From the NCBI RefSeq assembly GCF_008065115.1, contig NZ_CP042913.1, forward strand, positions 6,335,257 to 6,399,256: a stretch of 64,000 nt of DNA, written 5' to 3'. The notes under the pieces are model-generated. The model made no database searches. It worked only from the letters and a program-made list of their open reading frames with translations, and was not told the DNA's origin. The DNA comes from Bythopirellula goksoeyrii (lineage in GTDB: Bacteria > Planctomycetota > Planctomycetia > Pirellulales > Lacipirellulaceae). Made by a program: the position numbers and the translations under genes. Of the stretch, positions 41,453 to 52,000 are shown piece after piece (positions within the stretch are counted from its first letter, which is position 1; every line of letters begins with the position of its first letter).

Positions 41453-44400
41453 ATGCAAGTCTTGAACGCCTTGTCACTTATGACGGCTTTGCTTTTGGGT
41501 TTTGGATTGCTCCCGACCCAATTTGGATCGGCAAATGACGTACTCGGCGAGCAAATCAAAGTAGTCTATCTGGACGTTTTCCGCCCGAGCAAGGTGGAGA
41601 AGGAATGGACACCCTTGCTTCCGCGCGAATTGATCCGTCAGGCGGTACTACTTTCAGCTCGGGAAGAATTTGGATTTACGACCCGCGATATGGTGCTCGG
41701 TGACTCGATCGACGAAAGTAACCCTCATATCGATTCATTGAAGTGTTCAACGGTCACAGCTGATCAGAAGATGAGCCTGACCCTTCAACTCAGCGAAGAT
41801 CCCGAAAACAAACACTCTTTGAGTCATAAAATCCAAGCTGCTGCAGGCGGCTATGTTTCCTCGAAATCGTACCCAGATATTGTCGAGAAATCGGAACTGT
41901 GGACTCGATCAGAATTGGTAGAGTTATTCAAGTCCTGGGGATGGATTCACAAGCCGACTCCAATCAATCCCGAAGCGACACTCTCTGAAGAGGTCGAATC
42001 ACTTTTACACACCTTCAACGAATATGCCCAATTCGATGCGGTCCGTCGCCTCCATTCCCAAATTCGCACCGAGGGAGAGTCACCTGCTTTGTTGGCGGCT
42101 CTTGTGCGGGGATATGCAAATCTGGGGCAACTGTGCCGCTACCACTTCACCGGTCGAGAGCAAGTATTTTATGCGCGCAGTTTATTGTATGCAGAACGAC
42201 TGCTCGTACGACATGGTGACTCTCCGTTCGCTCGCTGGAATCGAGCTTATGCGCGTGTCATGGCTGGCCTCGATTTTGCCGCTGTCAAAGATTTACAACA
42301 AGCCGAAGAGTTTCTGAATTCCGACACTCCCCCGGCATGGGTTCCTATTCTCACCGCCTATCTTGATCATTCCCTTATCAAGAGCGTGAACAAGACTAAT
42401 AGTGAAGACTCGTCAATCGAACAGGAAAATCTTTCCGACCAGGCACCAGAGGAACCCGAGGCACCAGAGTGGGTGCAGATTGCATTCGACCTATTCGGAT
42501 CGAGGGCAGAACTTAACAATCAGGAGCCGGCCGATCCTACAGATAGCTTGGCCGCCTATCTTTGCTTGGTCCTAGCAGAAAGGACTCGCAATGTTAGCTA
42601 TCAAAATACTTTCTTTGATTCGTTAATCCGTCTTCAACCGCTCTGCCTCCGGGCAATCGATTCCATGGCAGATCGAGGTGGTGTTAGTAATCTACACAGG
42701 ATGACTACCCTCGGGCCCTCGGTAAACCTACGCTCCTTGCGATCGCATGTGTTAGCAATGCCAGGGCTACCACCTGAGGCTGTTAGTACTATCAGAGAAT
42801 GCTACGAAGGAAACTGGCCAAATAAACCTGTACCCAGTCTTGTGATGGCTTTGCGAGCCGGAATGGCTGACGACCTAGAAAGTGAACTATCATGGTCTGC
42901 ACTTGCTGAAATGATTCAAGACGTTCACTTCGTCCAGGTTTATCGCCGTGGAATTTTCATGAAGTTTAGTTGGAGTGTTCCTGTTGATGATTTTCTCGAC
43001 GCAGCTTCTCAATCCCTCCAAGGCTATCGCTTTGCTCCGATAATCGAGGCATTACACCTGGATCCGACGCTTCAGTCGAATGAGATCAACGCCCTTATGG
43101 AAAAGATCCAATTCGGGGACCTTTCAGTGACTGCTACATTACTGTTAGATAAATCCTGGTGGGGAAGAAAACCGACTACGACATCTCATTTCAGATGGGT
43201 ATGGAATCGGCTGATTCAAAGCGGAGATGCCACTAGCCATGATCTTGTGGCTCGTATTGTCAAATTGCATACACACCAAAATTCCCGCCGCCTGTGGTTT
43301 GCCAGAGAATTACACTTCGTCAATCCTTATTCTCCTATCTGGGCATCCGCCTTCGTTTCTAACGACTGGGTACATGCCCAACCTGACGTAAAGAGGTATC
43401 TGGAACACTTTGGTTACGATCCGTACTTTCTACGTCGTTTGGCCGAGCAACAAGTTAAAGCTGAGCTCTACGAAGATGCTCAGAAGACTCTCGAACGCTT
43501 CATTGTGGTGTGCCCCAATCGCTGGGGATATGAAGAGTTGGCTGCAATTCATCGCCGAAAAGGTGAGAACACTATAGCCAACACACTCATGGAGGAATTT
43601 CTATCGGTCGGAACCGACTTGGGGCTTTCTGATGCCCGCGTCCATGCGGAACTGGCAGAAAAGCATCTCGAACAGAACGAGTTCGATGAAGCTCTTAAAC
43701 ACGCAGAACTGGCTGCCCAATCAGGGGCAGCTTGGGCCATGATGACTGCAGCTTACGTCAACGAACGTACGGGACATTGGAATCGCTCAGAAAGCTTGGT
43801 GCGAAGCACTTCCGAACGATACGACACTGGACGTTCTCTCTTATACTGGTGGTGCCGCAGAACTGGTCGAGGTGATCTAGAATATGCTCGAGGTTTGGCG
43901 CAACAGTACTTTACGGAACCTCACGACACCTCCTGCATCTCGGGCGAAATCGACGAAGCTCTCTTCTCTCTCTTGGAAGACAACCCTGAAGCAGCTCTGA
44001 AATCCCTTTTACACAAATTTGAACCGGACAAAGATCCTTTCATCGGATTGCACGCTGTCTTAGTAGCTAACCAACTCGATCAACTGGAAACACGTGACTC
44101 TCTTCTACAAGATTTGCCTGTGGAGTGGATACCGGCTTCGGTGGGAAGTCATCAGAGGTACTACGAACTAGCTAATCTTCTGAGAAAGTTTTGGAATGGC
44201 GAGGAAGTCGTATTCGATTGGAAAGTGTTTGATGAGAAAGTGAAACGACTCTCTAAAATTCATCAAGTGCGAGTCTACTACTTTGTCTCCGAAGTGGGAA
44301 AGATCCTAGGCACACAGAAGCTAGCCGACGAGTATCTCAAACGCTGTACCGCACCTATTGGGGGAGTAGATGACGCCAATCAGATTTTGGCTCTAGCTCA

Positions 44401-45415
44401 GCTACATGCAAAGGGTGAAGATCCCTATGCTGAGGATTTACCTGAGCTACATCAGGTGCCTTGGCCTGGATCAGACAGCGAATTGTACCAGATGGCAGGT
44501 AGATTGATTGATCAGGGACGTCCTGCGGAGGCAAAACCTCTTCTGCTTGAATTCGTTGAACGAACAGGAAATTATACCGGAATGCGCCGACTAGCCCGCT
44601 TACATTTGCAGAATCATGAGTTCCTCGAAGCACTCCCCTTTGCGGAGCGTGCCGCTACTTGGGGCGATTCAACAGGAATCTTTCGAGCGATGAGCGCCAA
44701 CGACGGGCTGGGGCGTTTCGACGATTCGGAAAAATGGGTTCGAAAGTTGGCAGAACGCTATGAAGACGATCAGGCCGAGTGGTATTTGTGGTGCATCCGC
44801 ACTGGCCAAGGAGATGTGGCGAACGCTCGTGTTTTGGCTAAGAAACATTATGTAGATGCAGATCCCCCATATAAGGCTGGTGACTGGCGAAGTCCTGTCT
44901 TTTTCCTCTTGGATGAAGATATTCCCGAAGCCATACGAGAATTCCAAAGTGCTTACGAGCATTATCCTGACCCCTGGTCAGGACTCCATTTGGCAACACT
45001 CTACGAGGCGATCGGAAACGACGAACAAAGAAACGATATCCTTGAATCTGTAGCCAACACCAAACATCTCAAGCGTTTTGGCAAGTCTGACAGGAACTCG
45101 ATGGTAAAACTAGCACAACTTTTCCTGCCTGCTTGTTTGGATCCCACTAATACTCACCCAATTTCACAGCAGATTGATTATTTGAGTTCGACACTCTCTA
45201 CCAATCAGAAGGTGAATGTGAACTACTTTGCTGCTCACCTTTTCCAAACAATCGGAGACGATTCTCTTGCTTTAGAATATTTGAAACGATGCGTTACGCC
45301 GAATTATTCTCTTCAGGTCAATCAATCACTCGCCTACAGAGATCTACGGAAATCTGGTCTTGATCCATTCGACCTACTGACGAGCAAAGAGGAGGCCATT
45401 GACACTGACAGATAG
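41453..45415 (+). CDS. Giant exported TPR-repeat protein
   Basis: The ATG at 41453 gives 1320 residues with a typical signal peptide (QVLNALSLMTALLLGFGLLPTQFGSAND, Ala/Ser cleavage). The mature part is built of degenerate TPR-like helical repeats, clearest from about residue 700 on (for example VHAELAEKHLEQNEFDEALKHAELAAQSGAAWAMM and RLARLHLQNHEFLEALPFAERAATWGDS), separated by longer helices. Such proteins scaffold or bind partners; no catalytic motif is seen. A long, secreted TPR protein beside the transporter is typical of planctomycete cell-envelope genes. Codon use looks less GC-rich than its neighbours. Confidence 0.85.
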   Translation: MQVLNALSLMTALLLGFGLLPTQFGSANDVLGEQIKVVYLDVFRPSKVEKEWTPLLPRELIRQAVLLSAREEFGFTTRDMVLGDSIDESNPHIDSLKCSTVTADQKMSLTLQLSEDPENKHSLSHKIQAAAGGYVSSKSYPDIVEKSELWTRSELVELFKSWGWIHKPTPINPEATLSEEVESLLHTFNEYAQFDAVRRLHSQIRTEGESPALLAALVRGYANLGQLCRYHFTGREQVFYARSLLYAERLLVRHGDSPFARWNRAYARVMAGLDFAAVKDLQQAEEFLNSDTPPAWVPILTAYLDHSLIKSVNKTNSEDSSIEQENLSDQAPEEPEAPEWVQIAFDLFGSRAELNNQEPADPTDSLAAYLCLVLAERTRNVSYQNTFFDSLIRLQPLCLRAIDSMADRGGVSNLHRMTTLGPSVNLRSLRSHVLAMPGLPPEAVSTIRECYEGNWPNKPVPSLVMALRAGMADDLESELSWSALAEMIQDVHFVQVYRRGIFMKFSWSVPVDDFLDAASQSLQGYRFAPIIEALHLDPTLQSNEINALMEKIQFGDLSVTATLLLDKSWWGRKPTTTSHFRWVWNRLIQSGDATSHDLVARIVKLHTHQNSRRLWFARELHFVNPYSPIWASAFVSNDWVHAQPDVKRYLEHFGYDPYFLRRLAEQQVKAELYEDAQKTLERFIVVCPNRWGYEELAAIHRRKGENTIANTLMEEFLSVGTDLGLSDARVHAELAEKHLEQNEFDEALKHAELAAQSGAAWAMMTAAYVNERTGHWNRSESLVRSTSERYDTGRSLLYWWCRRTGRGDLEYARGLAQQYFTEPHDTSCISGEIDEALFSLLEDNPEAALKSLLHKFEPDKDPFIGLHAVLVANQLDQLETRDSLLQDLPVEWIPASVGSHQRYYELANLLRKFWNGEEVVFDWKVFDEKVKRLSKIHQVRVYYFVSEVGKILGTQKLADEYLKRCTAPIGGVDDANQILALAQLHAKGEDPYAEDLPELHQVPWPGSDSELYQMAGRLIDQGRPAEAKPLLLEFVERTGNYTGMRRLARLHLQNHEFLEALPFAERAATWGDSTGIFRAMSANDGLGRFDDSEKWVRKLAERYEDDQAEWYLWCIRTGQGDVANARVLAKKHYVDADPPYKAGDWRSPVFFLLDEDIPEAIREFQSAYEHYPDPWSGLHLATLYEAIGNDEQRNDILESVANTKHLKRFGKSDRNSMVKLAQLFLPACLDPTNTHPISQQIDYLSSTLSTNQKVNVNYFAAHLFQTIGDDSLALEYLKRCVTPNYSLQVNQSLAYRDLRKSGLDPFDLLTSKEEAIDTDR

Positions 45416-45452
45416 TATTCTGGCAATGCTCTTCATGCTGCAAAGAACCTTG

Positions 45453-46769
45453 CTACGGCTCCCCACCATTGAGATACTCTTCCAGATTCGGATACCCATC
45501 CCCATCCGGATCACCTAGGTGGTCATCAACGGCCGGGTCCAGCCCGTGCTGGGTTTCCCATTCATCCGGCATGCCGTCGTTATCTGCATCGGCGGGTAGT
45601 TCACCAGCTCCGTAAGCAGGCCAGCCACCCACGTCTGCTTGTGAATCGATGAGCTCCCCCGTACCGGCCCGCACTTGTTCGACGATCCGCGCATCTACGG
45701 CATCGCGCTCAGGCAAAGTTGCACCCGCTGCTCTGAGGACGGCGTCATAGGCATCTTTGGCCGTCTGGGTCGAAACGGGCTCTACCTCAAACGGTTCTTC
45801 GCGTTTGTTTTCTGGTTTCGCGCTAGAGATCAACTGCCAAAAGTCCTCGTTCTTCGTCCCCGATTCTTCCTGATAGTTCCCTTGTTGATACATCTGAGTC
45901 GACTTCCCACCCACCTTGAAAGCAGGGCCATTCGGCTTACGGATGTAGTTGCCCACGTAGTTCATCCGCACCGGATCTTCCGCCGAATAGCCGTTGCTGT
46001 CGTAGATCACGTTATTGCGGAAATCGAACAGAATGCTGCCCGGGCCGTAGGTACCAGGCCGTGGGCTGCGCGTGCGATGATGGGCATATAAGTTGTGATG
46101 ATAGCTCACGCGACCGTTGCAGCGAATGAGCGAACCGAAGCCGTGGTCTCCCTTATGATGGGCACCGTGGTTGAGCGATTCGGCAATCAAGCACCATTGC
46201 ACCGTCACGTTGTCGATCCCTGCCCCCGAGACAGTGCAACACTCGTCTGTCGACCAAGTGGCAGAGCAGTGATCGAGAATCACGTCACGCGACGGCGCAC
46301 CAATCGTCACGGCATCTGGTTCGAAGGATCTTCCCTTGGCTAAAAGTGCAGCAGCAGGTTCGTCACCGGGGCGAAATCGCAGATGCTGGACGATCACATC
46401 ATGAGCTCGAATCGTAAAATTGAAATTCTTGAGGCAAACCCCGTCGCCAGGCGCTGACTGACCTGCAATGGTGCTATATGGCTCACGACACACCAGTTCA
46501 TCTTCCAACGGAATGACTCCTGCCACGCGAAATAGAATATAGCGAGGCCCCTTCGCTTCCACTGCTTCGCGAAAACTCCCCGGCCCGGAGTCGTTGAGAT
46601 TGGTCACGAAGAGCACCCGACCACCACGCCCCCCTTGGGAGTGGGCGCCGAATCCCTCGGCACCTGGGAACGCAAGGATTGGCGGCTCGTCTGCAACAGT
46701 AGAATTGCAAATCAAGGGCAAGAACAACGCACAACAAATCAAATAATTGGCGAGTTTATGGATTGCCAT
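45453..46769 (-). CDS. Secreted pectate lyase-type protein (PL1 family)
   Basis: The 438-residue product has a signal peptide (residues 1-26, cleavage after VADEPP-type site) and a right-handed beta-helix starting AFPGAEGFGAHSQGGRGG, with NLNDSGPGSFREAVE, GQSAPGDGVCLKNF and the ladder DHCSATWSTDE. These match PL1 pectate/pectin lyases that cut polygalacturonate by beta-elimination. The C-terminus carries an Asp-rich calcium-binding segment (DADNDGMPDEWE...DPDGDGYPNLEE), as in thrombospondin-3-type repeats. It starts 11 nt after dapL and may be cotranscribed. Together with GH28 at 57663 it points to pectin use. Confidence 0.88.
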   Translation of the reverse strand: MAIHKLANYLICCALFLPLICNSTVADEPPILAFPGAEGFGAHSQGGRGGRVLFVTNLNDSGPGSFREAVEAKGPRYILFRVAGVIPLEDELVCREPYSTIAGQSAPGDGVCLKNFNFTIRAHDVIVQHLRFRPGDEPAAALLAKGRSFEPDAVTIGAPSRDVILDHCSATWSTDECCTVSGAGIDNVTVQWCLIAESLNHGAHHKGDHGFGSLIRCNGRVSYHHNLYAHHRTRSPRPGTYGPGSILFDFRNNVIYDSNGYSAEDPVRMNYVGNYIRKPNGPAFKVGGKSTQMYQQGNYQEESGTKNEDFWQLISSAKPENKREEPFEVEPVSTQTAKDAYDAVLRAAGATLPERDAVDARIVEQVRAGTGELIDSQADVGGWPAYGAGELPADADNDGMPDEWETQHGLDPAVDDHLGDPDGDGYPNLEEYLNGGEP

Positions 46770-46780
46770 GAATTGCTTTC

Positions 46781-48013
46781 TTAGAAAACTGGCCCAATAT
46801 TCTTCAACCGAGCTTCCGTCTCCTCCATCAAAGCGTCCTCTGCCGCTTCATCGGCTGCCTCATAGGTAACACTAAATCGCAGAAATGCTCCCGCGTCGTC
46901 CCAGGGAACGGTGCAGATCGACTGCTCCTTGATAAGATATTGGCTCGCCGCCTCGGCATTCTCGAAAGTCTGTCCGCTGGCCAAGCCCTTGGGTGACGGG
47001 GTGTACAGGAAATACGTACCTCCCGGCATAGAGCATTGAAACCCGCAGCGACTGAGCGTGGCAACCAGCTTCTCCATGCGCCGCTTGTATTTTGCGCGAA
47101 TTCGAGTGGGAATCGATGGCTCATCGAGTGCTGCGGCGGCAGCTTTCTGGATCGCGATGAATTGTCCCGAATCGCAGTTGTCCTTCACATCGGCAAACGC
47201 ACTCACGATGCGTTCGTTGCCACAAACCCAACCCAGCCGCCAGCCGATCATGTCGAAACCCTTCGACATTGAATGTAGCTCAACTCCTACTTCCATTGCG
47301 CCCGGCACGGAGAGAAAACTATTCGGCTCGCGGTCAAAAGACAACACGGCATGAGCCGCGTCTTGCACCACGACGATGTTGTTTTTCTTGGCGAAGCGGA
47401 TCACTGCTTCATAAAATTCACGAGACGCCGTCTTGCCTGTGGGACTATTGGGGTAGCAGAGTACAAGCAGTTTGGCCTTGGCAACGATGTCGCCCGGAAT
47501 CTTCTCCAGGTCCGGCAGGAAATCATTTTCCGCAAGCAGAGGCAGCTTATAGACTGCCCCACCGTAGTAGCCTGTGTGCGTGCCTGCCACGGGATAGCCG
47601 GGCACCGTCATCAGCGTGATATCGCCCGGATTAATAAACACGGCCGGAATGATTGCCAGCGCCGACTTGGACCCAATGCAATGATTGATCTGCGTCGCTG
47701 GATCGAGCGTCACACCATACTCTCGCTGCATGAACCGGGCGATCGCTTCTTTGTAGTCACCGATACCATTGTCCGCATAGCCGCGATTCTCCGGCTTCCC
47801 GATTTCCTCGGCCATCGTACGCAGCACCAACTCATCCGCCACACCGTCATTCTCGCCGATGCCGAAATCTAAGAGCTGTCTCTCCGGATGCTCGGCCAGT
47901 GCCTGCCGCTTAGCTCGCTTGATCTTTTCAAACTTGTAGATGGCCGTGCCCTTGCCATACTGGGCTCCGCCAATACGGTCGGCAAACATCGCCTGAAAAT
48001 AGGGATCGCTCAT
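46781..48013 (-). CDS. dapL: LL-diaminopimelate aminotransferase
   Basis: DapL makes LL-diaminopimelate directly from tetrahydrodipicolinate, for lysine and peptidoglycan, with PLP. The ATG at 48013 gives 410 residues; the upstream frame to 48205 is repeat-like and leads into the antitoxin region. Motifs are the N-terminal YGKGTAIYKFEKIKRAK, the cofactor-region LCYPNSPTGK, VQDAAHAVLSF, the PLP lysine in SMSKGFDMIGWRLG and the C-terminal GGTYFLYTPSPKG. This enzyme is typical of Planctomycetes and Chlamydiae, lineages that use the DapL variant. Confidence 0.94.
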   Translation of the reverse strand: MSDPYFQAMFADRIGGAQYGKGTAIYKFEKIKRAKRQALAEHPERQLLDFGIGENDGVADELVLRTMAEEIGKPENRGYADNGIGDYKEAIARFMQREYGVTLDPATQINHCIGSKSALAIIPAVFINPGDITLMTVPGYPVAGTHTGYYGGAVYKLPLLAENDFLPDLEKIPGDIVAKAKLLVLCYPNSPTGKTASREFYEAVIRFAKKNNIVVVQDAAHAVLSFDREPNSFLSVPGAMEVGVELHSMSKGFDMIGWRLGWVCGNERIVSAFADVKDNCDSGQFIAIQKAAAAALDEPSIPTRIRAKYKRRMEKLVATLSRCGFQCSMPGGTYFLYTPSPKGLASGQTFENAEAASQYLIKEQSICTVPWDDAGAFLRFSVTYEAADEAAEDALMEETEARLKNIGPVF

Positions 48014-48216
48014 GAGTGTCTCAGAAATTCGCGGGAATGGATACAAGAAATTGGAAACTGCCAGCGTACTGGAAGCAGTAGAGGGCGACAAGAAGCAGAT
48101 TCTAGCTCCTTTGTTGCCGTTACGATCAGAGTTTCTTTTGGCAACCGTAGGGGTTAGAATGTGGACTACTAGAGAATCATTTTTCATTAGCCTTCTCCAC
48201 GGCATCCCTTCAAACC

Positions 48217-48444
48217 ATGAAAACCACAGAAATCACGATCGAAGTAGAACCCAGCACCGCAGAGCTTTATCTGTCGGCACCAGAACAACAGAAGCGACAA
48301 CTCAACTTGTTGCTAAGCCTCTATATTCAAGATGCCATTGCCTCTGCTCGTCCCTTAAAAGAGGTTATTCGACAAGCCAGCACCGAGGCCCAGGCAAACG
48401 GCTTGACCCCTGAGATTCTTGATGAGTTACTTCGAGATGAGTAA
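48217..48444 (+). CDS. Antitoxin of a PIN-domain toxin-antitoxin pair
   Basis: The 75-residue product (MKTTEITIEVEPSTAELYLSA start) has a short folded N-terminus and a helical, charged C-terminal part (SARPLKEVIRQASTEAQANG, LDELLRDE). Its stop overlaps the start of the PIN reading frame by 8 nt, as in coupled VapBC-like pairs. The cognate toxin is broken by a frameshift and a nonsense codon (48437-48861), so the antitoxin is probably orphaned. It is divergent from dapL. Confidence 0.7.
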   Translation: MKTTEITIEVEPSTAELYLSAPEQQKRQLNLLLSLYIQDAIASARPLKEVIRQASTEAQANGLTPEILDELLRDE

Positions 48445-48861
48445 CAAAGTTGGGCGATGCGTTCTGGACACAAACACTTTGTCAGCGCGTATCTCTTCCC
48501 TACCTCGAAGCCCGTGATCGCATTAGCAACCATTATCGAGAGGGGAACTCTTCTCTAGTCCCTTGAGACGGCAGATGAACTCGCTAGAGTTTTGCGTCGC
48601 CAAAAATTTGACCGCTATTTGACTAGAAAACGTCGGGAGGAATTGTTGACAGCTACGATAGCAGAGAGCGAAACAGTGGAAATCACTTCCGTTATTGAAG
48701 ATTGCCGAGATTCAAGCGACAACCTGTTCCTGGCCACTGCTACTGATGGAAATGCCAAATACCTCGTTTCAGGAGACACCGATCTCTTGGTACTCAATCC
48801 CTATCGAGAGGTACAAATCTTGGCTCCCAATGATTTCCTCAAACAGCTCGGACACGGATAG
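48437..48861 (+). pseudogene. PIN-domain toxin broken by frameshift and amber codon
   Basis: From the ATG at 48437 the frame reads GRCVLDTNTL, then is lost. Restoring one deleted base near 48481 gives the expected continuation SAYLFPTSKPVIALATIIERGTLL, ending at TAG (48556-48558), after which the rest is intact: ETADELARVLRRQKFDRYL, VIEDCRDSSDNLFLATA and SGDTDLLVLNP. This is the COG1569-type PIN fold with its four acidic residues otherwise present. Two separate lesions make read-through unlikely. Confidence 0.8.
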
Positions 48862-49072
48862 TTGCCCACCTACTGCATTTCTAACAAGCGGGTTTCATAT
48901 CTTTGGTTCTATGACTTTTATGATTGCCCGAATTAAGTCACATAGCAGAGACCTTGGTTCCTCTGGCTAGGCACAAAAGCTTTCTTTTTCTCCCCCCCTG
49001 CAACACCTCGACCCAAGGGTTACAATATCCCTTTAGATCAAACGCCGGATTCCAAAGTTGGAGGGAACCATC

Positions 49073-52000
49073 TTGTCGCAGCAATTTGTCCATCTGCATT
49101 GCCATAGCCACTACAGTCTGCTGGATGGTGCGAGCCCTATCAAAAAGCTCGTCGAACGCGCTAAAGAATTGGGGATGAACGCGCTGGCGCTCACCGACCA
49201 CGGCAACCTCTACGGTGCGCTGCAATTCTACCAGGCATGTCGCGATGCGGAGATCAATCCGATTCTCGGTTACGAAGCCTATGTCTCGCCGGGGAGTCGG
49301 TTTGAGAAATCGGGGGCCACCAGCAGCAAGGAAGCCAGTTTTCATCTCACGCTGCTCGCCCAGAATCGCATCGGCTTTCAAAACCTGATCAAGCTCTCCA
49401 GCCGTGCGTTTCTCGAAGGGTTTTATCACAAACCCCGTATCGACCGCGAGTTACTCGCCGATCACTCGGAGGGAATCGTTTGCCTAAGTGGATGTGTGTC
49501 GGGAGAGTTCAGCCGATCGCTGCTCAACGGCAACAATCCGGCCACCGAAGAACAAATCGTTCAGGCGACCAACGTCGCCGAGTGGTTCAGTGGCGTGTTT
49601 GGCAATCGCTACTTTATCGAGATCCAAAACAATGGCCTCGACATTCAGAAGCAGGCGATGGAAGCCGCGCTCGTGGTTGCCCAGCGGGTTGGATTGCCGG
49701 TGGTCGCGACCAGCGATGCCCACTACGTACGGCAGGAAGACGCCGAGGCCCAAGACGTTCTCTTGTGCATCAACACCGGCAAGTTCCGCACTGACACGAA
49801 CCGCATGAAGATGGAGGGAGATCAATTCTTCCTGCGGAGTCCTGCACAAATGTACGAGGCGCTTCCCGGCTGCGAGGATGCCTTGCAGCGTTCCCAGGAA
49901 ATCGCCGACTCGGTCCACATTGACCTGGAACTTGGTAAACGTCACTTTCCCAGCTTCACACCCCCCGAAGAAAAAAATTCAGACGAATATTTGCGCGAGC
50001 TCTGCATCGCGGGCCTCAAGGAGCGTTATGCCAACGAGCCTGATCGCTGGAATGGGGACGATCTCGCCCAAGAAGTCCACGACCGATTGGACCGCGAACT
50101 GGGCGTGATCACCAAGCTCGGTTTCTGTGACTACTTCTTGATCGTGTGGGACTTTGTCCGCTTCGCGGTTGAGAAGGGTATCCCCTGCACGGCCCGTGGT
50201 TCGGGTGTCGGTTCGCTGGTGTGTTTCGCCCTCAAGATGAGCCACGTCTGCCCCCTCAAGTACGATCTCCTCTTTGAACGATTCCTCGATGAAAGTCGTT
50301 TGGAAGCGCCTGATATCGACATCGACTTCTGCAAAGAACGCCGTGGCGAGGTCATCCAATATGTCAAAGACAAATACGGCGAAGCCAATGTTGCACAGAT
50401 CGGCACCTTCGGCACGCTGGCAGCCCGAGCCGCGATCCGCGACGTGGGCCGAACTCTCGGCATGCCGATTTTCCGCGTCGATCAGGTAGTCGCCATGGTG
50501 CCCGATCAATTGGGCATTTCCATCGAGAAGGCGATTGAGCAGAGCGACGAACTCAAGAAAAACTATGAAGGCGATGGTGAGATTCGCGAGCTATTGGATC
50601 TCGCCCAAAAGATTGAGGGCCTCGCGCGAAACGTCGGTACCCATGCCGCGGCAGTAGTAATCGCGGAAAAACCGGTCGATGAATATGTGCCGCTCCAACA
50701 CGTAAAGGGCAAGTCTGAAGTCATCACTCAATGGGCGATGGGTGACGTCGAGCGCGCCGGCCTATTGAAAATGGATTTCCTCGGTCTGCGAAATCTCACG
50801 ATCCTCGCCCGCACCATCGAACTGGTTGAGGAGTCACGCGGCGAGAAAATCGATCCGTATCAATTCCCGCTCGACGACCAGGAGTCCTTTGATCTCTTAT
50901 GTCGTGGCGAAACCAAAGGAATCTTCCAACTCGAATCGGGAGGCATTCGTGATTTGCTGCAGAGGATGAAACCCGACCACTTCCGCGACATCATCGCCAC
51001 CAACGCCCTCTATCGCCCCGGTCCGCTTGAAGGGGGCATGGTCGACGACTATATCGAGGTAAAGCACGGCCGTAAAGAAGCCGAGTATCCTCATCCCGCG
51101 ATGCGCGAAGTTCTCTCCGAGACCCACGGCGTGATGGTCTATCAGGAACAGGTGATGCGGATTCTCAATCGCTTGGGGGGCATTCAACTTTCCAATGCCT
51201 ACACTTGCATCAAGGCGATTAGCAAGAAAAAGCTGCCGATGATCGCCAAGTACCGCGAAGAATTCATCACGGGGGCTCATAGCCAGGGGCTCGACAAGAA
51301 AAAAGCGGCCGAACTGTTTGGCATGATCGAGAAATTCGCCGGCTATGGCTTCAATAAGAGCCACTCGACTGCTTACGCACTTATCGCCTACATGACCGCT
51401 TATCTCAAGGCACACTATCAAGTCGAATTCATGGCTGCCCTGTTGTCGTGCGACATCCCAGGACGCAACTTCAAAAACAAGGATGCCCTCGTTGAGCACT
51501 TGGAAGATTGCCGTCGAATGGAGATCGAGGTGGTACCGCCGAGTGTAAATTCCTCTGGCCCCGACTTCTTGGTTCGCGATGGCAAGATCCTTTTCGGTCT
51601 TAGTGCCATTAAGGCCTGTGGCACCGGCGCCGCCGAAGCGATCGAAGCCGAACGCCAAAAAAATGGTCTCTTCAAGAGCCTGTTCGATTTTTGCGAGCGC
51701 GTCGATCCGCAACTTTGCAACCGCGCTACCATCGAAGCGCTCATCAAAGCTGGAGCCTTCGACGGCTTGGGAGGGCATCGTGCACAACTCATGACTCTCT
51801 TGGAACGGGCTCTGCAATCGGGCGCCGCCGCCGCTGCTGATCGCCGCTCGGGCCAGATCGGCCTCTTCGACGATGAAGAAGAACCGACCGAATCGGCCGC
51901 CGCTGCCGATATGCCGAACGTCGCTCCTTGGGAAGAAAAGGATCAGCTATCCCGCGAGAAAGAGGTGCTTGGTTTTTATCTCACCAGCCATCCACTGGCC

